NCBI GenBank assembly: GCA_964569015.1 | Contig: CAZMSN010000018.1 | Coordinates: 1-32,743, forward strand | Source of the DNA: CAYQEC01 sp964569015 | GTDB lineage: Bacteria; Actinomycetota; Acidimicrobiia; Spongiisociales; UBA5794 | Length of the DNA: 32,743 nucleotides | Direction of reading: 5' to 3' | In this document: one piece after another, positions 7,125 through 14,552 of the stretch | Position numbering within the stretch: the stretch's first letter is position 1 | Layout: the number at the start of each line of letters is the position of its first letter | Notes under the pieces: generated by a model | What the model was told of the DNA's origin: nothing | Database searches by the model: none | Seen by the model: the letters and a program-made list of their open reading frames with translations, nothing else | Translations under genes and position numbers: made by a program

Positions 7125-7403
7125 CACCCCAACCCAGGGTTCGCAAGTGGGAAAACCCTGCACCCCAACCCACGGTTCGCCAAGAGCGGCACCCAAACCC
7201 CGAACTGTGGGCTGGTAACCGGCAAAACCCAACACCCCAACCCAGGGTTCGCAAGTGGGAAAACCCTGCACCCCAACCCACGGTTCGCCAAGAGCGGCAC
7301 CCAAACCCCGAACTGTGGGCTGGTAACCGGCAAAACCCAACACCCCAACCCAGGGTTCGCAAGTGGGAAAACCCTGCACCCCAACCCAGGGTTGGCAAGC
7401 GGG
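7125..7403. repeat. Tandem array of 36-bp units in a 108-bp higher-order repeat
   Basis: Three related 36-bp units follow the order A-B-C-A-B-C-A-A'. A copies start at 7125, 7233 and 7341 and are identical; B copies start at 7161 and 7269; C copies at 7197 and 7305; a diverged partial A' starts at 7377. The higher-order period is exactly 108 bp. A units hold the palindrome AACCC-A-GGGTT, B units the weaker AACC-CAC-GGTT. Across the A to A' junction AACCCTG and CAGGGTT form a 7-bp hairpin. The array fills the gap between two convergent genes (stops at 7115 and 7409). The opposite strand can be read as 12-residue peptide repeats, but I see no start, ribosome site or plausible protein. It may terminate transcription from both sides or be a dispersed genomic repeat. 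Confidence 0.9.
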
Positions 7404-7408
7404 GGCGG

Positions 7409-9415
7409 TCAGGCGCCCTTGACGAGGTGGGCTTCGGCGACGGCGAGATCGGCCTCGCGAGCGACGCGACGGCCCTCGTCCACGTCCACCCGCACCAGGA
7501 GCACGATCCCCACGAGGAAGAAGACGATCACGCTGAGAACCGCAGGCCGGCTGCTGCCGAACACGGCCACGGCCGAGGCGAACACCAGCGGCCCGGCGAT
7601 CGCCGAGACCTTCGACATCACCGAGAAGAACCCGAAGAACTCTCCCGACTCGGTCGCCGGCGACATCGACGAGTAGAGGCTCCTGCTCAGCGCCTGCGAG
7701 CCGCCCTGCACCACGGCCACCATCCAGGCGAGGCACCAGAACTCGATGACCGTGTCGAGCACGAAGCCCCATACCGCGATGACCGAATAGACCACGAGGG
7801 CCAGGATGATGGTGCGCTTGGTCGTCATCGATTCGGCCACTCTCCCCAGCAGGGCGTGACCGAAAACCGCCGCCAGGGCGAAGCCGGCCACCTCGATGAC
7901 CAGCAGCAGCCCGAGGATGCTGCCGAGGCTGCTCACCCGGGGAGCCGGCAGCACCTCGACCTGACCGATCGACATCACGCTGCCGGCGGAATCCTCGTCT
8001 CGGGCTGCGGTATTGACGATCGACAGAGTGTGCTCCCCCGCCTCCTCGGCCTCGACGATCTCGGAGAGCTCGAAACGCTCGGCCGCGTTGTAGCCGTCGA
8101 TGACCAAGGGCTCATCGTCATCGTCGAGCGCGGCGACACCGTCGACGAGAACGGCCCACTTCCCCCGATTCGGCCCTTCGGCATAGGTGACCTCGATCTG
8201 CTTCCCGTGGTAGGTCACCTCGTACCGGTCACCAACCCGTGACGTGAAGGCGTAGGCGCCGTCCGCCGCCGACGGTAGCTCGCTCTCCGACCGCACCGTC
8301 CAGGATCCGGCCAGGTCGACGGCGCCCGAGCCGACCGCGTGCTCTCCCTCGCCCACCGCCGAGGCGGTGCTCTCGAACTCGGGGAGGCGGGCGCCGGTGA
8401 CGTCGTCGTCGAGGGCGAATCGTCCGGCGAGCCCGGCGATGGGGACCACGACCAGGTTCCACAGCACGAATGCCAGGAACACCGCCCGGTGTCGCTCTTC
8501 GCGGCTGGGGATCCTTCCGAACACCAGGCTGAAGGGGATGCCGACGAACTGGACCAGCAAGATCGCCGCCACCATCTCGAAGCTGCCGAAGCCGAGCTCG
8601 GCGCCGTAGATCACCGCCACGCCGATGATCGTCCCGATCCCGTCGTTGTAGATCAGGAAGGCGATGAGGTACCTGAGCAACTGGCGGTACGTCCGCAGGT
8701 TGGCGAAGGTCTCCCGCAACCGGCTCAGGCTGGCGTCCGTGATGGAGGCGCCCGTGACGGCGCGGCCGGCGGCCGGCGGCTCCGGGACCCTCCGCAGAAT
8801 CGGGATCGAGAAGACCGCCCACCAGATGGCGACGCTGAGAAACGAGAGCCGGGAACCGGGGATATCGCCCAGCACCACGATCATGACGATGTTGACTGCC
8901 AGCAGCAGGCCGCCGCCGAGATACCCGATGGCGTAGCCCCGCGTCGACACTCGGTCCTGGTCCTCCGGCCGCGCCACGTGCGGCAACAGGGCGTCGTAGA
9001 AGATGTTGGCGCCGGCGGCTCCGACCCGGCCGATGATGAAGAAGGCCGAAGCGAGCAGCCAGTCCCCGGAGTCGACCAGTACCAGCAATCCGATGCCCAT
9101 GGTGCCGACGGCGACGAACATCGCCAGAAAGGCCTTCTTGGCGCGCAGGATGTCGGAGACGGTGCCGAGGATCGGCGAGAGCACGGCGACGATCACGAGC
9201 GAGATACTGAGGGTGATCGTCCAGTACTGGGTCGCCTTCGCCGGGCTCCCCAGAGTGCTCCCGGCCACCTGGCTGTAGTAGACGGGGAGCACGGCGGCGA
9301 GGATCGTCGTGAAGAAGGCCGAGTTGGCCCAGTCGTAGAGCGTCCACGCCCGGATGCGGCGCCGGTACTCTGCCTCGTCGATCCCGACGTACCCGGCGAT
9401 GACCTCGGACGTCAC
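7409..9415 (-). CDS. UMF1/Atg22-type MFS transporter with a large inserted extracytoplasmic domain
   Basis: 668 residues from GTG 9415 (GGCAGGGAGG upstream gives a better-spaced ribosome site than the GTG at 9433). The transporter part has the UMF1 signatures LYDWANSAFFTT near the first helix and QGGSQALSRSLYSSM in the C-terminal half, with about 12 membrane helices. UMF1 members are usually 400-470 residues; the excess is a soluble insert at about 334-494 (nt 7934-8416) between helices of the second half. The insert is acidic and beta-rich: YEVTYHGKQIEVTYAEGPNR, KWAVLVDG, and GEHTLSIVNTA resemble carbohydrate-binding or galactose-binding-like jelly rolls. Substrate is unknown. A conventional-length paralogue is at 20591-21838. 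Confidence 0.88.
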   Translation of the reverse strand: MTSEVIAGYVGIDEAEYRRRIRAWTLYDWANSAFFTTILAAVLPVYYSQVAGSTLGSPAKATQYWTITLSISLVIVAVLSPILGTVSDILRAKKAFLAMFVAVGTMGIGLLVLVDSGDWLLASAFFIIGRVGAAGANIFYDALLPHVARPEDQDRVSTRGYAIGYLGGGLLLAVNIVMIVVLGDIPGSRLSFLSVAIWWAVFSIPILRRVPEPPAAGRAVTGASITDASLSRLRETFANLRTYRQLLRYLIAFLIYNDGIGTIIGVAVIYGAELGFGSFEMVAAILLVQFVGIPFSLVFGRIPSREERHRAVFLAFVLWNLVVVPIAGLAGRFALDDDVTGARLPEFESTASAVGEGEHAVGSGAVDLAGSWTVRSESELPSAADGAYAFTSRVGDRYEVTYHGKQIEVTYAEGPNRGKWAVLVDGVAALDDDDEPLVIDGYNAAERFELSEIVEAEEAGEHTLSIVNTAARDEDSAGSVMSIGQVEVLPAPRVSSLGSILGLLLVIEVAGFALAAVFGHALLGRVAESMTTKRTIILALVVYSVIAVWGFVLDTVIEFWCLAWMVAVVQGGSQALSRSLYSSMSPATESGEFFGFFSVMSKVSAIAGPLVFASAVAVFGSSRPAVLSVIVFFLVGIVLLVRVDVDEGRRVAREADLAVAEAHLVKGA

Positions 9416-9509
9416 GCAGCCCTCCCTGCCCACTGGCGAGCGCAGGCTACGGCCTGATCGCGGGCGGCCGCAAGCGCCACATCCCGGCGGCCCAGTAGGT
9501 CGATTGTGG

Positions 9510-10301
9510 TCAGGCGTCGACCCGATCGAACAGACCGGCGAGGGCGTTGTTCACTGCCTCGGGTCGCTCGATCGGGGTCATGTGCCCGGCGTCCTCGATG
9601 ATGTGCAGCTTCGCGTCAGGCAACGCCGCGGCCATCGCCTTCGCCAGCGACGGTGGGGTCGTGGTGTCGTCGGCGCCCACGATCACCACCGCCGGCACGG
9701 TCACCTCGGCCAGCACCCCGGTGCGATCGGGCCGTTTCCCCATCCCGGCCAGCCCTGCGACGATCGCCTCGTAGGGGGACATCTCGATCATGGAACGCAG
9801 CCGGGCTCTGGCCGCCGGCGACGCTGTCGGGCTGAGCAACGCGGTGAGCCTCTCGTCGGCGAATGCTCCCCGACCCTCGGTGAGAACGTGTTCGATGGCA
9901 GCGTCCCTCCCGATGCGGCCCTCCGGCGAGTCGGCGCCCGCTCTCGTGTCGACGAGGGCCAGCGAGCGCAGCCTGCCGGCGGAGCCCTCGGCGAAAGCCA
10001 ACGCGATGTAGCCGCCCATGGACAGCCCCACGAGGTCGACCTCGTCGACCTCCAACCGGTCCAGCAGCCCGACCAGATCGCCGGCGTGGTCCTCCATCGT
10101 GATCGGCTCGCCGGTCACCGGAGCCGAGAGGCCGAAGCCGCGCAGGTCGGGAGCGATGCAACACCGCCGGCCGGCCAGGCCTTCGAGCTGATCGAGCCAC
10201 ATCGTCGAGTTGAGCGGGAAGCCGTGCACGAACAGCGCCACTGGACCCGAGCCTTTCTGGCGGTAGTGCAGCATGCGGCCGTCGACCTCGACATAGGGCA
10301 T
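9510..10301 (-). CDS. Alpha/beta hydrolase
   Basis: 263 residues with the complete fold pattern: oxyanion-hole HGFPLNS (26-32), nucleophile elbow GLSMGG with Ser94, acid at Asp211 or 212 (VGADDTTTP), and catalytic His240 (EDAGHMTP). The cap region (about 120-195) is helical. It resembles the esterase/haloperoxidase/3-oxoadipate enol-lactonase group; the substrate cannot be told from sequence, and no pathway partners are adjacent. The start at 10301 has GGAGG 4 bases upstream; a longer reading frame upstream to 10436 runs into the next gene's coding region and is not supported. No signal peptide, so probably cytoplasmic. Confidence 0.88.
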   Translation of the reverse strand: MPYVEVDGRMLHYRQKGSGPVALFVHGFPLNSTMWLDQLEGLAGRRCCIAPDLRGFGLSAPVTGEPITMEDHAGDLVGLLDRLEVDEVDLVGLSMGGYIALAFAEGSAGRLRSLALVDTRAGADSPEGRIGRDAAIEHVLTEGRGAFADERLTALLSPTASPAARARLRSMIEMSPYEAIVAGLAGMGKRPDRTGVLAEVTVPAVVIVGADDTTTPPSLAKAMAAALPDAKLHIIEDAGHMTPIERPEAVNNALAGLFDRVDA

Positions 10302-10332
10302 GGTTCCTCCTCGAACCGGCATCGGCCCCAGC

Positions 10333-10764
10333 CTACGTCGCTCCCAAGCCGCGGCGGCGGGCCTCCTCGGTGATGGCGGCGTCGCTGTAGCGCAGCAACT
10401 CGGCGCTCCAATCGAGCAGCCGGGGCGGAGCCTCATCGGCAGCTTCGACGAGCTCGGCGACCCGGTCGCGGAGCGTGCGCGCCCAGGCTCGCCCGTGTGC
10501 GACCTGGTGGGCGGTCAGGGTGCCGTCGGCGTTGGCGACGTAGACCCTCGCCTCGATCTGCGGATTGACCCGGGACCCACGCTCGCCGTAGACGACGAGC
10601 ACCGAGCCGGCGGGCACGTCCTGGACGCCACCGACCGCGATGAAGTCGCCGACGAATGCCCAGCCGGACGACTTCGTGTCGTCGACACGTTCGACGATCT
10701 TGGCCCAGTTCTTGCGGCGCGGATCGCCGATCAGGGGAATCTCGACTGCGACCACAGGACCCAT
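10333..10764 (-). CDS. Conserved-looking hypothetical protein, 143 aa
   Basis: A soluble 143-residue protein I do not recognise. The N-terminal half is beta-rich (VVAVEIPLIG, SVLVVYGERG, ARVYVAN), with a helical C-terminal half (RAWARTLRDRVAELVEAADE, SAELLRYSDAAITEEARR). No membrane segment, Cys motif or catalytic signature is visible. A TACAGT box 6 nt before ATG 10764 supports a leaderless start and excludes a longer N-terminus. It lies 31 bp upstream of the hydrolase on the same strand, which has its own ribosome site, so the two could be co-transcribed. Confidence 0.7.
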   Translation of the reverse strand: MGPVVAVEIPLIGDPRRKNWAKIVERVDDTKSSGWAFVGDFIAVGGVQDVPAGSVLVVYGERGSRVNPQIEARVYVANADGTLTAHQVAHGRAWARTLRDRVAELVEAADEAPPRLLDWSAELLRYSDAAITEEARRRGLGAT

Positions 10765-10770
10765 GGCATC

Positions 10771-10776
10771 ACTGTA
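10771..10776 (-). promoter_or_regulatory. -10 box for a leaderless start at 10764
   Basis: On the minus strand TACAGT is separated by 6 nt (GATGCC) from the ATG; no ribosome site is present, which fits a leaderless message. Confidence 0.45.
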
Positions 10777-10822
10777 CGCGACCGCCGCGACAGGAGCTCG
10801 GACCTCTTCGGTCGTTGTCGAC

Positions 10823-10996
10823 TCAGCCGAGCAGCATGTGCCGGGCTCCCCGAGCCGCGAGACGGGCCGTCTCGAGTTGCTCGCGGGCGCCGAGCAGATC
10901 ACCGTCCGAGGCACGATGGGCCGAGAGATCCTGACGGTGACGCCGTGTGCCGAGCGCCTCCCTCAGAGCCTTGTTGAGTTGGATGATCAGCGCCAT
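10823..10996 (-). CDS. Possible small protein, 57 aa
   Basis: Reads as a basic, helical 57-residue protein beginning MALIIQLNKALREALGTRRH and ending GARHMLLG. GGAAAGG about 7-13 bases before ATG 10996 is a fair ribosome site. It lies between the 143-aa unknown and the divergently transcribed LysR gene, a position often taken by a LysR target. No function can be assigned. It could be a chance frame in GC-rich DNA, though base composition by codon position looks coding-like. Confidence 0.45.
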   Translation of the reverse strand: MALIIQLNKALREALGTRRHRQDLSAHRASDGDLLGAREQLETARLAARGARHMLLG

Positions 10997-11048
10997 GGCG
11001 TGACCTTTCCGGTTTCGATGTCGAAAGCTTCCTTGCCCTTCTGCACCC

Positions 11049-11113
11049 ATGATCAGCGCTGAGATCATCCAGATCAAGTGAACGTTTCTTCAGTGAATAT
11101 GTAGCTATGCTAC
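11049..11113. promoter_or_regulatory. LysR divergent control region with two palindromes
   Basis: Two palindromes lie between the small gene (start 10996) and the LysR gene (start 11120). The first has arms ATGATC (11049-11054) and GATCAT (11063-11068) around the perfect palindrome TCAGCGCTGA (11053-11062). The second is GTAGC-TAT-GCTAC (11101-11113). The second overlaps a TATGCT -10 box (11106-11111) that sits 8 nt before the LysR ATG. LysR proteins commonly bind such sites to control themselves and a divergent target; that role is inferred. Confidence 0.45.
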
Positions 11114-11119
11114 AGCAAT

Positions 11120-12031
11120 ATGCTCAACCTGCACCGCTTGCGGCTGCTTCGGGAGATCGTGGTTCGCGGCACCGTCGCCGCCGCCGCCGAGGCACTCGCC
11201 TACACACCTTCGGCCCTGTCACAGCAGATGGCCACTCTGCGCACGGAGCTCGGTGTTCCCCTGTTCGAGAAAGAGGGTCGGACGTTGCGGCCGACACCCA
11301 CCGCCAGGTTGCTGGCGCGCCACGCTGATCGCATCCTCGACGCGGTAGCGGAAGCGGAATCGGCCGTTGCTGCCTCGCTGGAGAACGTGCGGGGTGACGT
11401 GCACATCGGTGCCTTCGCCACCGGCGTGTACCGGCTGGCGGCCCCTGCCGCTCTGGATCTCCAACGCCGCCACCCCGGGTTGCGGATTCACGTACGCGAG
11501 ATGGAGGATCAGGACAGCCTACGGGAGCTGCGGCTGGGAACCCTCGACGTGGTCCTGCTCCAGGAGTACAGCCACTTCCCATCGGCCACTCCCCCCGAGC
11601 TGCACCGCGAGACGCTGCTCACCGAGCCGGTGCTGCTCGCCCGCCCCCGCCGCTGGGCCGAGCCGCACACGCTCGCCGATCTGGCCGATGCACCGTGGAT
11701 CTCCGAACCGGCGGCCAACCCGCTGGGCACCGCGTTGCGCTACGCGTGCCGGGCCGCCGGCTTCGAGCCGCAGATCCGGCACCACGCCAACAGCATCCAC
11801 GTTCTCGTCTCCCTGGTCGGGCGTGGCCTCGGAGTGGGCCTCGTCCCGCGCCTGGCGCTGGGCGGCTGGACCCGGGACGTCGTGTTCGCACCAGTGCCCG
11901 GCCACTCGCTCACACGATCGATCATCGTGGCGACCCGACCGGCCCTGCGGACGCAACCGGCGGTGGCGGCCGCTATCACCGCGCTCCACGCGGTGAACAC
12001 ACGCCACAGAGCCTCGCCGGCACCCGAGTAG
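11120..12031 (+). CDS. LysR-family transcriptional regulator
   Basis: 303 residues. A winged helix-turn-helix (about 1-60; GTVAAAAEALAYTPSALSQQ, LGVPLFEKEGR) and linker helix precede an effector-binding domain (about 90-290) with the usual two-lobed periplasmic-binding-like pattern. The motif VSLVGRGLGVGLVPRLAL near 235-250 is typical of LysR C-domains. It is a cytoplasmic DNA-binding regulator responding to a small metabolite; the ligand is not evident. The candidate target is the divergent small gene and/or itself, given palindromes at 11049-11113. It converges on the GH130 gene with only 30 bp between stops. Confidence 0.93.
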   Translation: MLNLHRLRLLREIVVRGTVAAAAEALAYTPSALSQQMATLRTELGVPLFEKEGRTLRPTPTARLLARHADRILDAVAEAESAVAASLENVRGDVHIGAFATGVYRLAAPAALDLQRRHPGLRIHVREMEDQDSLRELRLGTLDVVLLQEYSHFPSATPPELHRETLLTEPVLLARPRRWAEPHTLADLADAPWISEPAANPLGTALRYACRAAGFEPQIRHHANSIHVLVSLVGRGLGVGLVPRLALGGWTRDVVFAPVPGHSLTRSIIVATRPALRTQPAVAAAITALHAVNTRHRASPAPE

Positions 12032-12048
12032 GACACCTGAGGAGTCAC

Positions 12049-12060
12049 CGCCCCGGGGCG
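12049..12060. terminator. Possible bidirectional terminator hairpin
   Basis: The perfect 12-bp palindrome CGCCCCGGGGCG lies in the 30-bp space between the convergent stops of the LysR and GH130 genes. There is no T-run on either side, so intrinsic termination is uncertain. Confidence 0.35.
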
Positions 12061-12061
12061 C

Positions 12062-13075
12062 CTACTTCCCCTCGGTGCGCAGGTAGTCCATGATCTCGGC
12101 CAAGTAGCCGTGCGCCATACAGACCACCGTGTCGGCGCCCCCGTAGTAGATCGTGAGACGATCGGTGGGCCGGTCGTACAGGGCCGCACACGGGAAGGCG
12201 ACATTGGGCACGTCGCCCACCTGCTCGTAGAGCATCTGCGGTGACAGCAGGTAGCGGGGACCGCGTGCCAGCACCTTCCACGGCTGCTCGAGGTCGAGCA
12301 GGGCGGCGCCCATCGAGTAGACGTAGCCGTTGCATGAGGTGAGCACACCGTGATAGATGAGCAGCCATCCCTCATCGGTCTCGATCGGAGTGGGGCCGGG
12401 GCCAACCTTGGTGGATTCCCATGTGAGCGTCTTGGTGCCCATCACGTGGCGATGCCGCCCCCAGTGCACGAGATCGGGGCTCTCCGAGTAGAAGATGTCG
12501 CCGAACGGCGTGTGGCCGTTGTCGCTCGGCCGGTTGAGCATGGCGTAGGCGTCGCCGATGCGCCGGGGGAACAACACCCCGTTGCGGTTGAACGGGAGGA
12601 AAGCGTTGTCGAGTTGATAGAACGTCTCGAAATCGTGGGTGTACGCCATGCCGATGGTCGGCCCGTGGTAGCCGTTGCACCATGAGACGTAGTAGCGGTC
12701 CTCGATCCAGGTGACGCGCGGGTCGTAGGCGTGCTCGAACTCGCCTGTGAGCTCCTCGACACGGGGCTCGGCGGGCACGAACTCGATCGGATCGGGGGCG
12801 ATGTCCCAGTTGATGCCGTCGGCGCTCTTGCCGGAGTGGATGTCCATGACCCTGCGGGTGTCGTCGATGCGAAACACCCCGGCGTACTCGTCGCCAAACG
12901 GCACCACCGCCGAGTTGAAAATGCTGTTGGATCTCGGGGTGGCGTGACGTCCGATGATGGGATTCCGGCTGGAGCGCCACACCAGATCACTCGATCCCGC
13001 GGACCGGTCCTCCCACGGAATGGACGGCAGAACATCGGAAGGGGGAGCGCCGCCGGAGCTGGGTGGTGTGGTCAT
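12062..13075 (-). CDS. GH130-family beta-mannoside phosphorylase
   Basis: 337 residues with the five-bladed beta-propeller pattern of GH130. Seen: AYDPRVTWIEDRYYVSW with the putative general acid Asp118, NGVLFPRRIG (165-174), KVGPGPTPIETDEGWLLIYH (223-242) and YYGGADTVVCMA (310-321), all hallmark family segments. GH130 enzymes cleave beta-mannosyl linkages with phosphate to give mannose-1-phosphate; a minority are hydrolases. No signal peptide, so cytoplasmic phosphorolysis is likely. ATG 13075 is preferred because GAAAGGG lies 8 bases upstream; an ATG at 13093 lacks a ribosome site. It may cooperate with the beta-mannosidase at the window start, although the two are 11 kb apart. The exact acceptor sugar is unknown. 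Confidence 0.88.
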   Translation of the reverse strand: MTTPPSSGGAPPSDVLPSIPWEDRSAGSSDLVWRSSRNPIIGRHATPRSNSIFNSAVVPFGDEYAGVFRIDDTRRVMDIHSGKSADGINWDIAPDPIEFVPAEPRVEELTGEFEHAYDPRVTWIEDRYYVSWCNGYHGPTIGMAYTHDFETFYQLDNAFLPFNRNGVLFPRRIGDAYAMLNRPSDNGHTPFGDIFYSESPDLVHWGRHRHVMGTKTLTWESTKVGPGPTPIETDEGWLLIYHGVLTSCNGYVYSMGAALLDLEQPWKVLARGPRYLLSPQMLYEQVGDVPNVAFPCAALYDRPTDRLTIYYGGADTVVCMAHGYLAEIMDYLRTEGK

Positions 13076-13240
13076 CTCTTGTGCCCTTTCCATTCGCGGA
13101 TCTGGCGTCGAAACCATCTGGCGCCGCGGTGAATCCTCGATTGACGAGTCACGACTGCGACCCTTCGATCCTAGACCCACATCCCCCGGCCGACGCGGTG
13201 CCCGGTGATTGCGGCGCCGGCCGCGACATCGGGGGGCGGC

Positions 13241-13246
13241 TACCGT
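13241..13246 (+). promoter_or_regulatory. -10 box for a leaderless start at 13254
   Basis: TACCGT lies 7 nt before the ATG of the nuclease gene with no intervening ribosome site. Confidence 0.45.
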
Positions 13247-13253
13247 CGTGCCG

Positions 13254-14096
13254 ATGCGCAGCCGTATGCTCCTTTTCGCCGCGACCTGCTCATTGCTCGC
13301 GGCCTGCGGCCGGGCCGCGCCCACCACGACCACACCGGTCACGACCAATCCCGATGGTGAGCACGCCACGCTGGTCGCCACACTCGACGGAGACTCGATC
13401 GTCGTCGCCCTCAAAGGCGGCGGAGAGGCGGAGGTGCGGCTGCTCGGCATCAACGCCCCGGAGGGGGACGAATGCCACGGCGACGCCGCCCGGGAGGCCC
13501 TCGACGCCCTGCTCGAAGGCGGGGATCTGATCCTGGAGGCGGGCGGCGACGACGACATGGACCGGTACGGTCGTCTCCTCAGATACATCTCCGTCGACGG
13601 AGAGCTGGTCAACGCCCTACTCCTCACAGACGGCCATGCGCTGGCCCTCCGCAACGGGCACCCACTCCAGGACGAGTTCATGGCGCTCGACGACGCCGCC
13701 TACCAGGCGCGAGCCGGGATGTGGGCGACGGATGCATGCGGGCCCGCCTCGACCGCGACCCTGCGCATCACCTCCATCGAATGGGACCCTCCGGGGGCCG
13801 ATGAGGAGAACGCAACCGAGGAGTGGGTGGACGTCGGCAACGACGGCGCCCTCACCGCCGATCTGGAGGGCTGGATCCTGCGGGACGAGTCGTCGCAGCA
13901 TCGCTACGTCTTCCCGCCCGGCACCACCCTCGACCCGGGCGACACGCTCAGGGTGCGCTCCGGCTGCGGCGACGACGCCATCGGTGACCTCTCCTGGTGC
14001 GCCGGGCCGGTCTGGTCCAACACCGGTGACACCGCCATCCTCCAGGACCTCCACGGCAACGTGGTCGATCGACTCCGCTACGCCGGCCGGCCTTGA
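13254..14096 (+). CDS. Secreted lipoprotein nuclease: staphylococcal-nuclease domain plus lamin-tail domain
   Basis: 280 residues. A signal peptide ends in the lipobox LAAC (Cys18), followed by a short Thr/Pro-rich linker (PTTTTPVTT). An SNase domain (about 38-162) keeps the catalytic set: Asp46 (DGDS), Arg62 and Glu70 (VRLLGINAPE), Arg107 (DRYGRLLRY). A lamin-tail/LTD immunoglobulin-like domain (about 167-278; LRITSIEWDPPG, WILRDESSQHRY, WSNTGDTAILQD) follows; two Cys pairs may form disulfides. SNase-LTD pairings occur in extracellular bacterial DNases/RNases. It should sit on the outer face of the membrane, degrading external nucleic acids for phosphate or nutrition. The promoter box supports the 13254 start rather than the upstream ATG-like codon at 13209. 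Confidence 0.9.
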   Translation: MRSRMLLFAATCSLLAACGRAAPTTTTPVTTNPDGEHATLVATLDGDSIVVALKGGGEAEVRLLGINAPEGDECHGDAAREALDALLEGGDLILEAGGDDDMDRYGRLLRYISVDGELVNALLLTDGHALALRNGHPLQDEFMALDDAAYQARAGMWATDACGPASTATLRITSIEWDPPGADEENATEEWVDVGNDGALTADLEGWILRDESSQHRYVFPPGTTLDPGDTLRVRSGCGDDAIGDLSWCAGPVWSNTGDTAILQDLHGNVVDRLRYAGRP

Positions 14097-14108
14097 GCGC
14101 CGCCTCCC

Positions 14109-14124
14109 GGAGCGCCCGGGCTCC
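14109..14124 (+). terminator. Possible terminator after the nuclease gene
   Basis: GGAGC (14109-14113) and GCTCC (14120-14124) can pair around a GC-rich 6-nt loop, 12 bp after the nuclease stop. There is no U-tract, only GTTGTTG, so efficiency is uncertain. Confidence 0.3.
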
Positions 14125-14130
14125 CGGTTG

Positions 14131-14160
14131 TTGCGCGACCGACCTCCTCTTTCGTATGGT
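14131..14160 (+). promoter_or_regulatory. Putative promoter of the structured leader
   Basis: TTGCGC (14131-14136) and TATGGT (14155-14160) are separated by 18 bp, a good match to a vegetative -35/-10 pair. Transcription would begin near 14167, about 245 nt before the next likely start codon. Confidence 0.5.
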
Positions 14161-14166
14161 GGGAGC

Positions 14167-14412
14167 AGCGCTGACGACTGTAAACGATTTCGGGTGGGGA
14201 AGGCGAGCGCTCCGTTCCAACCGGGGCCTTGTCCAGGGGCGAAGACGCACATGGACAATCGAGGTCTGTGACCGGCTTGAGTTCTGGGTCCCCCAGTGCT
14301 CGTTCCGGTCACGTGAGTGGAGCGGCCTGGGTCGGTGGAACACCCCCAAAGCGGAGCGGAATTCCGTCACCGGAGCAGTGGTGACGAGACAACGACTCGG
14401 GATGTGATCGCC
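14167..14412 (+). ncRNA. Candidate structured RNA leader (unassigned; possible riboswitch or attenuator)
   Basis: This 315-bp space without a convincing gene holds at least four phased helices. P1: TTGTCCA (14229-14235) with TGGACAA (14252-14258). P2: GTGACCGG (14268-14275) with CCGGTCAC (14305-14312), enclosing an inner hairpin CTGGG-TCC-CCCAG (14284-14296). P3: GGTG-GAA-CACC (14334-14344), extendable by GGG/CCC (14329-14331 with 14345-14347). P4: CGTCACC (14365-14371) with GGTGACG (14380-14386). The palindrome CGGAATTCCG (14357-14366) overlaps P4 and would compete with it, so two alternative folds are possible. It lies directly upstream of a microprotein and an HD-GYP-like gene. I compared it from memory with c-di-GMP, c-di-AMP, cobalamin, TPP and T-box consensus motifs and found no convincing match. 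Confidence 0.55.
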
Positions 14413-14502
14413 GTGACCAAGACACTCCCCAGGATCGTCCTTTCCCTGGCGAGCCTCGCGACGGCGCTTCTGGCCGGCGCGGCAGCCTTCAAGCTCGGTT
14501 AG
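14413..14502 (+). CDS. Possible 29-residue membrane microprotein
   Basis: A short frame from GTG 14413 encodes a basic N-terminus (MTKTLPR), one hydrophobic helix (about residues 8-25) and the tail AAFKLG. GTG 14404, three codons upstream, is an alternative start. Ribosome-site evidence is weak (GGGATG). It lies 50 bp before the TTG start of the HD-GYP-like gene and directly after the structured leader, so it may be a leader peptide, a small regulatory membrane peptide, or a chance frame. The textbook charge-hydrophobic-charge layout and position favour a real product. Confidence 0.5.
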   Translation: MTKTLPRIVLSLASLATALLAGAAAFKLG

Positions 14503-14552
14503 AGCCGTCGATCCGGGCCCTTCCACCCACCTCGCCGATCGAGGAGCCCCTG

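Noticed and set aside
6976..7398. Repeat protein with 12-residue units on the minus strand of the array
   Set aside because: A period divisible by three keeps several frames open automatically; the frames lack a credible start and ribosome site and run into the end of the second regulator gene.
7125..7403. CRISPR-like array
   Set aside because: The intervening units are themselves repeated exactly every 108 bp, so there are no unique spacers, and no cas genes are present.
14329..14371. T-box-like GGTGGAACAC
   Set aside because: The resemblance to the T-box antiterminator motif is short; no specifier loop or tRNA-linked downstream gene is present.
14160..14412. tmRNA, RNase P RNA or a c-di-GMP-I riboswitch
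   Set aside because: The conserved ends of tmRNA, the RNase P core and the paired ACGCA-type elements of the c-di-GMP-I aptamer were not found.
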